DNA from: Neolentinus lepideus HHB14362 ss-1
Taxonomy: Eukaryota; Basidiomycota; Agaricomycetes; Gloeophyllales; Gloeophyllaceae
Reading direction: 5' to 3'
DNA: 64,000 nt
NCBI GenBank assembly: GCA_001632425.1
Contig: KV425575.1
Coordinates: 393,700-457,699 of the forward strand
The notes under the pieces were generated by a model that had not been told where the DNA came from, made no database searches, and worked only from the letters and a program-made list of their open reading frames with translations. A program made the translations under genes and the position numbers. This document shows positions 35,352 through 45,082 of this stretch, in pieces. Numbering within the stretch: position 1 is the stretch's first letter; each line of letters starts with the position of its first letter.

Positions 35352-35508
35352 GCTTCTCAATATCAGTTTATGCTATGCATGTGCATTATTTGGAATATTT
35401 TTGTATTTTTAGTGTTTTCTTTGCTTTCAGGATACCCGATGCACACTCAGCAGGGCTTCTTACTGAGGGAACCCTACTACAACAACAGTTTGTAGTGGGT
35501 GGCACAGT
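35352..35508 (+). repeat. 157-bp dispersed repeat, right copy
   Basis: Second copy of the repeat at 27237-27393, starting ten bases after the right LTR. The hairpin ACTACAA...TTTGTAGT is conserved. The LTR probably inserted into or beside this repeat; the matching sequence on the other side of the element is lost in the gap. Confidence 0.7.
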
Positions 35509-36457
35509 AGAGGGAAATCAATAGCTACAGTGATATTGTTGGGACTTTCCATGCTGCATTATAATTGATTACCAGCAGAAAGATGGATTAAAATGGGATT
35601 AACAATCCATTTTAGACCATTTTTCAATTATAATGAAGTACAAAAATTTCTGACAATTATTATAATATGCTCAGAAAATGTAACAAGTGACTTCAGGACT
35701 CGTACCCATGCCATGCAGAGCAGTGGCCCTCTACCACAAGTGATGACGTGTTTGTAGCGCGGGCACAGCATGTAAATGAGTGCGCTCAGTTGGAGCGCCC
35801 TCACCACTGATAGGTCTGAGGTAAAATCAAATATGATTTATGGGCGATGAGTTCAAGCTAATAATTTGTGAGTCTCCACAGCTACAAGCCTGTCTGCCGA
35901 ATATTATGTCCAAGTTAGATGAGGATCTCTTTAACATTACTAGTACTTAAATATTGTGGCATTATGGTCCGTGACTTCAATCAGGCGTCCTAGGATATAC
36001 TCTGGAAAGGTCAGATGCGAACTTTAGGACCCGCCTCATTTCAGGGCTTCACTGGCTAACGGAAGGGAGTCCTGTGCTTCGATCGAGACTGGTCGGTAAG
36101 AATTACTTGTGACTTGACCTGGCTAGAAATATCTCGTGACTCTTATTGGACCTTCTCTCATCAAAATATGTCAGGATAATACTGCGACAAAACGTGTATT
36201 GACGCGTGCAAAACGCTGACCAAACAAAAACACAACTGACAACGAAGGCTATTAAATAAAGAAAGTACTTTGGCTGAACGAACGGACACGAAACACTATT
36301 CGAAACTCCTCCTCCTGATTTTTAACCCCTGCACGTGTATTGCAAGGTGTAGAGAAACCATAGCCACTCTGACTGCTAGAGGAAAATTTCAGATATACCG
36401 GTGGCAGAGAAAGGGGGAGGGTTAGACGAACCTGGTTTTGCGAGAGACGGCAATCAT
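35509..36457. other. AT-rich spacer, no gene
   Basis: Besides the tRNA-like fragment there is A/T-rich sequence with short inverted TCCATTTTAGACC-type runs near 35600 and no credible reading frame. Confidence 0.45.
35690..35790 (-). repeat. tRNA-like fragment, possible SINE head
   Basis: On the reverse strand TGGTAGAGGGCC resembles a pol III A box and, about 30 nt on, GGTACGAGTCC resembles the B box GGTTCGANTCC. No complete cloverleaf can be drawn, so it is not an intact tRNA. The adjoining forward strand (35780-35822) also has a GCTCAGTTGGAGC D-arm-like piece. Confidence 0.4.
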
Positions 36458-36942
36458 CTAGCCGACGAGGTTGATGGGCACGCAACCGACGGAGACAAGT
36501 GAGTCTATTCGCAAACAGTCCAATATCAGCACTCCTCTCTGCGTCAAACAATTGAACTACTACTTACTCGAATTATCCTCACAGCAAACCGGATTCGCCT
36601 GGCTAAATCAGCGGATACCGATGTCAATATCCAACAATCGAGTCAGCATACAAGATGCTCTTACCAGTTCGCACCCTGCGCGAGGCCGCCGATGTCCAAC
36701 GGCGAGCACACAAGGCCAACGGGCACATTGACCGCGTCCAAGACGATATCCAACAGACCGAGCAGGGTGGACATGCCGGGGTCCCCAGAGGACTGAAGCT
36801 GCTGGCAGCACTGCACTGGGCCGGTGTTGCATTGGGAGACAGTGGGCGAGGCGGGCGCGGTGGGCGCGGCGAGGGTGGAGATGGGCAGGAGGAAGGAGAG
36901 GAAGGAGAGAAGAGTGAGGAGGTACGCTGCGGGGGAGAACAT
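36458..36942 (-). CDS. class I hydrophobin 1
   Basis: Exons 36665-36942, 36568-36602 and 36458-36504 give 119 aa. A signal peptide covers about residues 1-25 (LLTLLSFLSFLLPIS, ending TLAA). The mature protein has the eight-Cys hydrophobin pattern: C-X6-CC (QCNTGPVQCC), a long hydrophobic loop, C, C-X5-CC (CQANPVCC), and a final C (GCVPINL). Hydrophobins are secreted and self-assemble into amphipathic films on hyphae and fruit bodies. The loop spacing fits class I. The middle exon is exactly 35 nt, as in both neighbours. The TGC of the fifth Cys is split by intron 1. Confidence 0.94.
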
Positions 36943-38344
36943 CTTTTATTGGTTGTGGTGTGGAAAGAGTGGTGTGGTGCTCGTTGCGTTGGGTGCTGAG
37001 AGCGAGTACTAATTAATGAGAGACGCGGTGATGGGAAGTTGGCGAGGAGAGGTGGGGGTTTTATACATCGACGTGTCCACAGCTCGGCGTCATGGTGGGG
37101 GCTCTTCACTGCAACTGGGGCATTCCGCGACGGACGAGCATCCATCGTCGAAGTCCAGAATCAATTGGAACGAAAGACAGGAAGTGTGCCGAGACGCGTA
37201 AAGACCGAGGTGTCCGTGCGCAAATCGCGGCAGGACATCGATATGGTATTAAACGGGATTTGGGTGCACCGACGAAGGCGCGAGGACGGACTGTGCTGTC
37301 CGATTGAATGTTCTGACAGAGTGTCACATGTCAAATACTAGCAAGTCCGCTAGTGTTGCGGTCATCACGGGGAATTTCTGATAGGAAGCTTGTCGGGGAG
37401 GTCCTATTCTCAGTTGCGGTTTGAACCTTGAACGTCTAAGGTAAACAGCATGGTAGAATGTGCCCCCACCTCTCCCCGTGGCGTCAAAACAATGTTCAAA
37501 AAGGTTAACGACCTAGATCGCAGGCGATTGGAGGCTTATCACTTCATTATTATCGCAGTCACCGGACGCGTGAGCTTCAGAAGCGTCTTGATGAAATATC
37601 CTAGAACACAGCAGATGAGGATCGCGTATTCCCTTTCTTCACGTCTCGTTCAAGCCCTGTCCATCGTGAAACAAAGGCCGCTTCTGTAGAAGACCAGGAA
37701 GGAGAAAGCAAATCCGTCTGAGAAGCCTTCACCTTTTTCTTCATTTACCTGTTTTTGAGAGCAGGATGCGACAGTACTTGGCGGACTCGAACGACCGACG
37801 GGACCGGTGGCTTGGCACCCTCTCTTCCACGTGAGATGCCATCAAATGCTGTGCCAGTCGAACGGCTTCTTCCGTGAACTCGTCTCCTCCATGTCCTCTT
37901 GGCCACAGTTTCCGAATGCCAGAGGTTCAAACTTGCGATGTGGAATAATTAGGGAAGCGTTCACCTGGCCCTTGACAAGCTTGAAGCTCTGAAGCTTGAA
38001 GCTAAGTTTGACCAGCTTATTTGCCTGGGGTAGATCCTCTAAAAGTGCCCTGACGTAGATCATCTGATTGATTTCAATCCCTACAGAAGGCTGCCCAGAA
38101 TCGGGGCACATTAATCCATGTAGGACGTGGAAAATAGATTCGCGGCCTGTGACAAGTGCAGTGCTTGTCCAGCAATTGGAAGCTCGGGTGTCCCCCCCTC
38201 TGCTCCCGCCCATCGTCCGCGGGCTCGCCGACTCGGACACAGCATCACAAACACATCATCTACAGCCCTCAATATTCCTTGCACAGGCTGAAGTCGCAAC
38301 GCACATTTTATTTCTGATTGAAAGAGGGTCCTCACCTCCGTAGC
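36943..38344. other. spacer between divergent hydrophobins
   Basis: It carries both hydrophobin promoters. An open frame of 132 codons at 37842-38240 (reverse) is uninterrupted but has no signal, motif or splice context; I leave it unannotated. Confidence 0.4.
37059..37065 (-). promoter_or_regulatory. TATA box of hydrophobin 1
   Basis: TATAAAA on the reverse strand, 117 bp upstream of the start codon; the other two hydrophobins have the same box at 109-116 bp. Confidence 0.65.
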
Positions 38345-38351
38345 GTATAAA
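38345..38351 (+). promoter_or_regulatory. TATA box of hydrophobin 2
   Basis: TATAAAA, 109 bp before the ATG at 38460, followed by a pyrimidine-rich leader. Confidence 0.65.
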
Positions 38352-38459
38352 ACCTTAGCCACTCTTCTCGCTCGTCCCCATCAAGTCCCGTTAATCGTCT
38401 CTTCAGCTCCCCAAGTCGCTCGCTCTTTAGCCAACCAGCACTCTTTCAATCTTCGCACC

Positions 38460-39125
38460 ATGTACACCGCTCTCATCAAACTCTTCGCTCTCCTTCCCCT
38501 CTTCGCTCTCGCTACCGCTGCTCCCCACAGTCCGCTGTCCCTCTATGAAGGGTCCAGCTCTTTTGCACCTGCTTCGACTTCGGCCTCTGGTAGTGGACAC
38601 CCAGCCTCCTCTAGTGCCCCGGCCCCGAGCTCCGCGTTCGGCTCCATCTCCTCCCCTCCCGGTCCCGGCCCTGCTACCTCTCCTGCCCCTGGCTCGGGCT
38701 CTGATTCGGGCTCTTCCCCCGCCCCCGGCCCCACCACCTCGCAGTGCAACACCGGCACCGTGCAGTGCTGCCAGCAGCTTCAGTCCGCGGGCTCTCCCGA
38801 GCACACCACGCTCAGCGGCCTCTTGGGCCTCTTCGGCGACCTCGCGAATTTGCCCATTGGCGTCGGCTGCTCGCCGATACCTGTTGGTGGGCTTGCGCAG
38901 GGTGCTACTTGGTGAGTCACCGACGCGTGCACGGTAAGTAGACTCGATCGGCTGATGTGTTTTGGATGTTCAGCACAGCGACCCCGGTGTGCTGCGAGAA
39001 TAACTCCAGTGAGTGACGTTTGTGGATTGCGACGTTGGGCTGGAGAGTGACTGACGTTTCTTGCAGGCGGAGGGCCTTTGAACTTGGTTTCTGCGGGTTG
39101 CGTTCCTATCACCCTCGACGGTTAA
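38460..39125 (+). CDS. class I hydrophobin 2 with a long Ser/Pro/Gly spacer
   Basis: Exons 38460-38911, 38974-39008 and 39067-39125; 181 aa. The signal peptide (LIKLFALLPLFALATA) is followed by about 75 residues rich in Ser, Pro, Ala and Gly before the first Cys. The hydrophobin core is complete: QCNTGTVQCC, then C at GVGCSP, CTATPVCC and AGCVPITL. Such a spacer is uncommon; it may be O-glycosylated and change film surface properties (inference). The exon plan and the 35-nt middle exon match the other two genes, which supports tandem duplication followed by spacer gain. Confidence 0.94.
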
Positions 39126-40649
39126 GCTGAGACTGTAAGTTTTTTCATCCTAGTCATACGCCTTACATGATTGACACCGGGCTCATCTTAGTCGACGCGG
39201 TCACGTACACCATAGAAGCAAATTCGAGTTTCCGCTGTAGATGTTTCGAGAGGAGTTGGAGTCGTATGTCTTCTAGACTGGAAGCCACGGATGTGTGTGA
39301 TTCCAAAAGCTGTTCTCGCGATACATTACCTTTGTCATTCGTTATCTAAAATGTTCTCGCAAATTGCGTGCAATGCATTTTGTCTGCGTTGGAGTATTGG
39401 GCGTGTGGCTGCATTGGACTTAAGGGTTTGTAGAGTGCGGAACAAATGAAGCGGTCCGCCCATCTAGCACCTGGAGAACAAGTAAGCAGTATGGCACGAC
39501 TAATTAGTCACGTGAGTGTGACGGCACGCGCGTGGGCTTTTCAGCCACGCATTCCGAACTGCGATAGATCCCGCCCTTATTGGTCGCCTCTGCGTACGAA
39601 AATCATGTTTTCTGCTGTACGTCACTCAAGTCTATATTTTCAAGACAGCAGCGTAGTTGGATGTTGGACCCGAACCTAGGTAAATACCACTACTTCGTAC
39701 TGCATTTAACTGATCCTTCGAGCTATTCATTTTGCGACGTATCATTTCTCACAATTTGTTTATATATATATCTATTCCTCCATCGTCTCCTCGGTACCCC
39801 CTCGTGCATCAATAAAACGTCAAATCGACTTATGGGGACTCGTCAGCTTCTGATTACACTTAGAAGTTAGATTCAGGGATCTTGGACGGCCTTAAGACCG
39901 CCCCTGAAAAGACAGTGAGTCGTAACAAAGTCAAATTCGCATTACCTTAATGAGTACATATATATTTATCGATGTCTTGACATGCGCACATATTGTTAGA
40001 ATTACGCGGCTGCATCAAACTTTTGACAGGTCATACAATCTCAAGTCCATTGTGCCGGCATCCTGTCACGACGTAAACTCTGGCAATTCGCCTGGCAGAC
40101 CAGTTGCTGTGGAAACAGGGAAACGACTGTGCGCAGTACAAGCGCACATTCAGACTGGGATGTGTAGTGAGAGGCCCACGTTGGAGGAGGTGAATGCTGC
40201 GGGACGCGGGGAAGTGCTGGGAGCGAGTTACGCCACGGACCCTCACTGTTCTATTTTTTCTTGTCCGCCTTCCGTCCGCATACAAAAAAAAACGGTACGT
40301 GGGGTTGTTCATTTCTCGATAGGTTTTGTACACTGAGGACTGCACTTCTATAGGTCAGACATCTGCCAGCAGTGTTTGCGGCGCCTCAATCACCTTGTTA
40401 AACGTGCAACCGTATGACTAGGACTCGGAATCGGAATAATATTGGCTATCAATCAGCGCTCAGCAATTAATTCACCTTACGACAGCTCCCGTTATACCGC
40501 GCCCCTTCAGCTCCGATTTTGCGGTCTTCCATGCAGGCCTATCACAGGGAGGCTCCGCAATGAATTCATACTGATGGAACCGAAACATCCCTGGTATTCC
40601 CGGACATGGCTGGGGCGCACAAAGGCCCACGAATATAGCGCAGGAAACC
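39126..40649. other. intergenic region between hydrophobins 2 and 3
   Basis: About 1.5 kb with no supported gene. It includes the promoter region of hydrophobin 3. Confidence 0.5.
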
Positions 40650-40657
40650 TATAAAAA
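40650..40657 (+). promoter_or_regulatory. TATA box of hydrophobin 3
   Basis: TATAAAAA, 116 bp before the start codon at 40773. Confidence 0.65.
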
Positions 40658-40772
40658 CTGCTACGGCCACATCGTAGCCGCCCATCGAACCCGTTTCGAA
40701 CCTACTCTCCCAGTTCTCTCCAGAGCACCAGTCGTTCTTTACACTCTCACACTCTTTACAAACACCGGAAAA

Positions 40773-41235
40773 ATGTACTCCATCCTGACCAAGCTCTTCG
40801 CCGTCGTCTCCTTCCTCGTCCTCGCTTTTGCGGCGCCCATGCCCGGTGGATCCGACTCGACTACCTCCCAGTGCAACATCGGCGCTCTGCAGTGCTGCGG
40901 GAGCACCCAGGAGGCGGGGAGCCCCGGCCACACTGCTATCGTTGGCCTTTTGGGCGTCGCCGCGGACTTGTTGAACCTCCCCATCGGGCTGGACTGCTCC
41001 CCCCTCACTGGTGGTGGCATCGGTTCCGGTGCTACTTGGTAAGATGAATGCGAGCCGTGTCTTTTAGACTGAGTTTGCTGACGTGTGTGCTTAGCGCTTC
41101 CCTTCCCGTCTGCTGCCAGGACACCTCTAGTAAGTTGATGTGGTTCGGGTTATCTATTGGACTAGGGTCTGAACACCAGAATTTACAGACAGCAAGATAT
41201 CCCTTGGCTGTCTGCCTGTTACCCTTGTTGGGTAA
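40773..41235 (+). CDS. class I hydrophobin 3
   Basis: Exons 40773-41038, 41095-41129 and 41189-41235; 115 aa. The signal peptide is LFAVVSFLVLAFAA. The eight Cys are QCNIGALQCC, LDCSP, CASLPVCC and LGCLPVTL. It is compact, without the spacer of hydrophobin 2, and its exon lengths (35 nt and 47 nt for exons 2 and 3) equal those of hydrophobin 1. The short last exon means a naive prediction would lose the eighth cysteine. Confidence 0.94.
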
Positions 41236-41667
41236 ATCCCCTGCGACCGGTAACAAGTGGGAGGTACGTTCTTTCGAGCACCGTTTTTCTAACGTGGTTG
41301 ACTGAGGTCATTCTTGACAAATTCCCAAGACGATTTCGAAGGGTCGACAGGTCTTGCGTTTTGTTACTGTCCATGCTATGGGACGGACACTTGGCTTCAG
41401 TACAACATATCTTCATTATGCGGATATTCGTAGTCCCATCATACCCCAGCGCTCTGATTAATATAAATTTTCTCTTAATTGCACCTACTATTGCCCAACT
41501 GCCGACTCCAGGAACATTCCCCATGATGCCACATAATCTAGGCTAGAGTTATCTAAGCCCCAATGGGTTGATAAAGGTTGTCCCGACCCTCTGCGCCACT
41601 AGCGCGTTCATCACGTGCACATTTAGAAACTCGATGTGCCGTCTCGGCAGGCTGCCACATAGCCGAA
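41236..41667. other. intergenic region
   Basis: A 432-bp spacer between hydrophobin 3 and the SET gene. No gene is seen. Confidence 0.5.
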
Positions 41668-43365
41668 ATGAGCCTCAGCCACACCGACCCCTCGTTTGAT
41701 ATCTCATTGTATCCTCAAGTTACTGTGCGGTTAGCGGACGAAAATGGACAAATAAAAGGTCGAGGCTTGTTTGCATCAACGCTCTTCGAGGTAGGACTTT
41801 GTTTCTGTTTTTGTCTCGTTTTGTTGCGATTCCAGATCTACTTGTGATCTTTCAATCCTTCGCATATGCCAGCGTATACTATCTGTGTATCAGATTGACA
41901 TTCTAACCGATGTTTATTGTGATATTTTCACTTTTAGCCAGGTCAGTTAATTTTCAAAGAAAGGCCCATTCTCCACACATCCATATCCAATGCGCGATCA
42001 TTTATTCCAACCCCTGAACTGGAGATTCCATACGATTGGCAGCGTCTCCTTTACCTCTACTCTCACTTCAGAAGGCACCGCCTGCACTCCAACGTCCTTG
42101 ATAGCATACTTACCGACTTATCCTTGGACGGCGTCTGCTCAGATCCGGCCAGAGACGCTGACCCGGACTGGGAACCCGAAGTCCGCGAATGGGCAGAGGA
42201 ATGGGTCCAGTGGTATAACTCCCAAAATCTCTTCAGTCAATGGAAGCCGACCTCCGAAGAAATCTTTCGATTGATTGCGATACTGGAGACGAACAGCCAT
42301 TCCAGAGATGAAGATGACATGCGCGATCTCCAGGACCCTCGCTCGGACGCACAGAATATTCTATCGACCAACATGGATGTAGATATGAATATCAACACGT
42401 CTGTTGCAACCGGGGAAGACGAACAGATCAAGGACGAAGCCTGCGGGCTGTGGATCATGGCATCCATGCTTAACCACAGTTGTCTGCCCAACTGTACCGT
42501 CTTTATCCCTCCTACAAAACGTACTGGTGAAGAATCTATATTGTATCTTCGCTGCATCCGCCCCGTCTCTGCAGGCGAGGAGTTACTCATATCCTACCAT
42601 GACGAGGAGTTCCTACCCACCCTCGACAGGCAGGCGATGTTGATGCCGCGCGGTTTCAAGTGTCACTGCCCTCTTTGCTCGGGTCATGTCAGAGAGTACA
42701 TGCGGTCCGCGGCGTGCTCCAACTCCTCGTGCGCTGGAGGGCAGGGGACGTGCTGCCCTGTCATGATAGACGGAGAGATGCGTTGGGTCTGTGACCGATG
42801 CAATAGAATGCTGAGTGAGGATGAGGTTGCTGCAGTAGAGGAGAAAGAAGAGCAATGGATGGGTGAATGGGAACAGATCCTCGCCATGACGTCCGGCGAG
42901 ATCCCAGCCACTCAGTGCACCCATCTGCTGGCATATCAAGTAATCCAGCACCTCGCAGATTCCTGGATAATATCGTTCCCTAATGATAGTCAACTCCCAT
43001 CACTGCCGAATCTCTCTTTCCTCTTCCCGCTGCATCCCAACCACTCTCACATCTACAGTTTTCTCAAGTACATCCTCTTCGAACAGAGTGTCTGGCTGCG
43101 ACAGTACTTCGCCGATGCCGGTGTACATGGAGTGCTGCTAGCCATGCTTGCTATCGTAGAGCATGCGCTCAATGGTCTCGGAGATGGAGGCAACAGCCTC
43201 AAAGTCAGTGAAGAAAGGCGCGTCCTCGGTTATTGGATTGTAAAGGAGGCGGAACGACAGCTCGGCCAGGACCAGGATGAGAAGCGTGCAAAGTGGGAGA
43301 GCATACGGGATCAGGGGTTTATGAGATGGCAGATTGGGATGCGATATTTATGCTCTACTGAGTAG
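41668..43365 (+). CDS. SET-domain protein (SMYD/SET5-like)
   Basis: Exons 41668-41790 and 41938-43365 (147-nt intron) give 516 aa. The SET domain starts at about residue 20 (KGRGLFASTLFEPGQLIF) and is split by a long insert, as in SMYD-type enzymes. Its core is ASMLNHSCLPNC (about 265) and GEELLISYHDEE (about 305), the SAM-binding and catalytic pieces. A post-SET cysteine cluster follows: GFKCHCPLC, then CSNSSCAGG and CDRC. These enzymes methylate lysines of histones or other proteins. No MYND finger is evident. The C-terminal 150 residues are helical. It converges on the caspase-tail pseudogene 115 bp downstream. Confidence 0.88.
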
Positions 43366-43479
43366 CGTGCCAGCCGGGATTTCCGGCATGAAAATATACG
43401 AAGACTCTGTTACGTCCAAAGAATGCATGTCCATGGCAGGGTATAACATCAGATGAAAGATCAAGACCAAGCTCAAGGA

Positions 43480-43846
43480 GTCACGGTAAATCTTGATATG
43501 CAAGGTGATACTATCCCAGCTCCTAGATATTCTGTCCTCTTCTGCCTCAGCGTTCCTATTCCTATTCCTCTCCCTGCCCTCGCTGGACGGCTTCGGCGTA
43601 AAATCGTCATTGTGTTCAATTGTCTTCATTTTGACGTATTCACTTAGGAAGAGATGAAAGCGAGATCGGGTTCTTTCTTCTCCTCTCGTAAAAACTCTTC
43701 TCAGAGTCCGCGTTGTGCATTGGGACCTTATAAATTTCCTGGATGTCTTGGCCACCTGGATCAAGATAATATACAACCGGGTAGCGCTCCAATCCCGTGT
43801 TGTTCCCCAGGTGAAGGACACACTCGACAGAACTGTCACCCTGCAA
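43480..43846 (-). pseudogene. truncated, frameshifted copy of the caspase-like gene tail
   Basis: Two overlapping reverse frames resemble the last 120-130 residues of the protein at 24224-26326. One carries VVYYLDPGGQDIQEIYK against AVYYFDPSNHAIQEIY. The other, after a frameshift near 43660, carries HNDDFTPKPSS and SWDSITLHIKIYRD against QDDDFTPMPSG and NWDSITLCIKVHRD. The peptidase domain is absent. This is a dead fragment of a paralog. Confidence 0.85.
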
Positions 43847-43899
43847 GTGCGCGACATGACTTTCTGAGACGAAGATGAGTGCAAGCTCAGCTGACTAGC

Positions 43900-44922
43900 T
43901 TAATCGTAATCTGCACAAATCATCAGCCGTCAACACAAGCCGCGCAGGAAGAAATCAATCAAAGACTCACCTCCGCCGCCTTCGTCACCGGCGCCGCCGA
44001 GGTCGTCCATGTCGTCACCCTCGCCATTGTCAAAGTAGTTTTCTGCATAGTCGTTGTCGTATTCTTCGTCGACGTCGTAGTCTGAGGAGGGGACGGGGGA
44101 AGAGGGAGGCGTAGATGTCTGGGGAGAGAGTTAGTAGGTGGTGAGAGGTGGGGAGGGGTAAGTACCTGGCCCTCGTCTGCGTCGGGCACGTCGTCGAGGT
44201 TGACTTTTTTTGTGGAAGTCCTTTTGGTTGCTGTATGGCCATCTTGGGTTAGTCAGTTGATGAGAGGAGGGAGAAAAGATGGGTAAGAGGGAGACAGAAA
44301 GGCAGAAAATGGAAGGGAGGAAGGACATACTCTTTTTACGGCGCTTGGGATTGAAGTAGTCCTCGAAAATGTCAGGCGGGAAGAAGGGCACGTGAAGGTC
44401 TTTTCGCTTGAGCGTAGGCTGGGAAGAGGGTGAAGGGCGGTATTTGTCGGAGTATTTTGGGAGCTCTGGGGTGCATGATTAAAATTGGGCGGACGGAGAC
44501 GGGTTCGGCATATTGAGTAGGTGAGAAGAGTAATGAGAAAAGGATTACAAGGACTCACCGGTCGACTTTGTGGGCTCGACGACGTAGTACGCAGACTTCC
44601 GCAGGCGGTCTGCGAAGCCGAGCTGCAACTTGCAGATCTGCGCCTCTTCCGGGGTGAACTCTGCCAGCTGCGGGAAGGGTTCCAATGGCTTTGCGTTCCA
44701 TCATTTCGAGTTCCAGGAGATGATAATAAAAGATGTCTTAGAGTGGTTTGCATTTGGGCAGCACGTAGATGAGCGTACAGGGTATAGAGCGGTTGCCTCC
44801 CGCGATAGAGACTGGATGTCGGCGAAGGTGAGGCCCATGGGAGGTGCGTTCCCGCCGCCAAACATGCCCCCACGTCCCCCACCGCGTCCCCCACCGCGCC
44901 CTCCTCGTCCGCCTCTAGACAT
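43900..44922 (-). CDS. RPC31: RNA polymerase III subunit RPC31 (RPC7)
   Basis: Six exons (44779-44922, 44559-44688, 44331-44465, 44166-44242, 43971-44118, 43900-43910) give 214 aa. The order of features is that of Rpc31: an N-terminal Gly/Arg repeat (MSRGGRGGRGGGRG), GLTFADIQSLSREA, a middle region with QLGFADRLRKSAYYV and KYSDKYRP, then PFFPPDIFEDYFNPKRR, and a highly acidic Asp/Glu/Gly tail. Rpc31 belongs to the Rpc82-Rpc34-Rpc31 subcomplex needed for initiation on tRNA and 5S genes. The last exon is only 11 nt. The start lies 160 bp from the YRA1 start on the other strand. Confidence 0.92.
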
Positions 44923-45082
44923 GCTGTACAACTAGGTAGATATTCAAGAAAGAGTGCATCTAAAAATAGCCGCGTCTGCGAGAAAGAAATTGCAACTCCG
45001 CAGGACATTAACTCGTGTCTCTCCCCTCAACTTCAAGTCCGTTCTTCAAGAGTCAAGACACTATTCTTTAGTATATATCGCA
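44923..45082. promoter_or_regulatory. short bidirectional promoter RPC31/YRA1
   Basis: 160 bp separates the two start codons. TATATATC at 45072-45079 lies only a few bases before the YRA1 ATG, too near to be its TATA box, so initiation probably uses other elements. Confidence 0.5.

Noticed and set aside
35776..35822. Intact tRNA gene
   Set aside because: D-arm-like sequence only; no complete acceptor stem or T arm can be drawn.
36655..37012. Forward Gly-rich frames over hydrophobin 1
   Set aside because: They are antisense to a complete eight-cysteine hydrophobin with signal peptide and TATA box.
37842..38240. 132-codon reverse frame between hydrophobins 1 and 2
   Set aside because: No signal peptide, motif or matching exon; in promoter space of two TATA-driven genes. 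Cannot be excluded but not supported.
44701..44935. Gly/Arg- or Pro/Arg-rich forward-strand frame opposite the RPC31 start
   Set aside because: Mirror of the RPC31 Gly/Arg repeat; forward frame has no start context or continuation.
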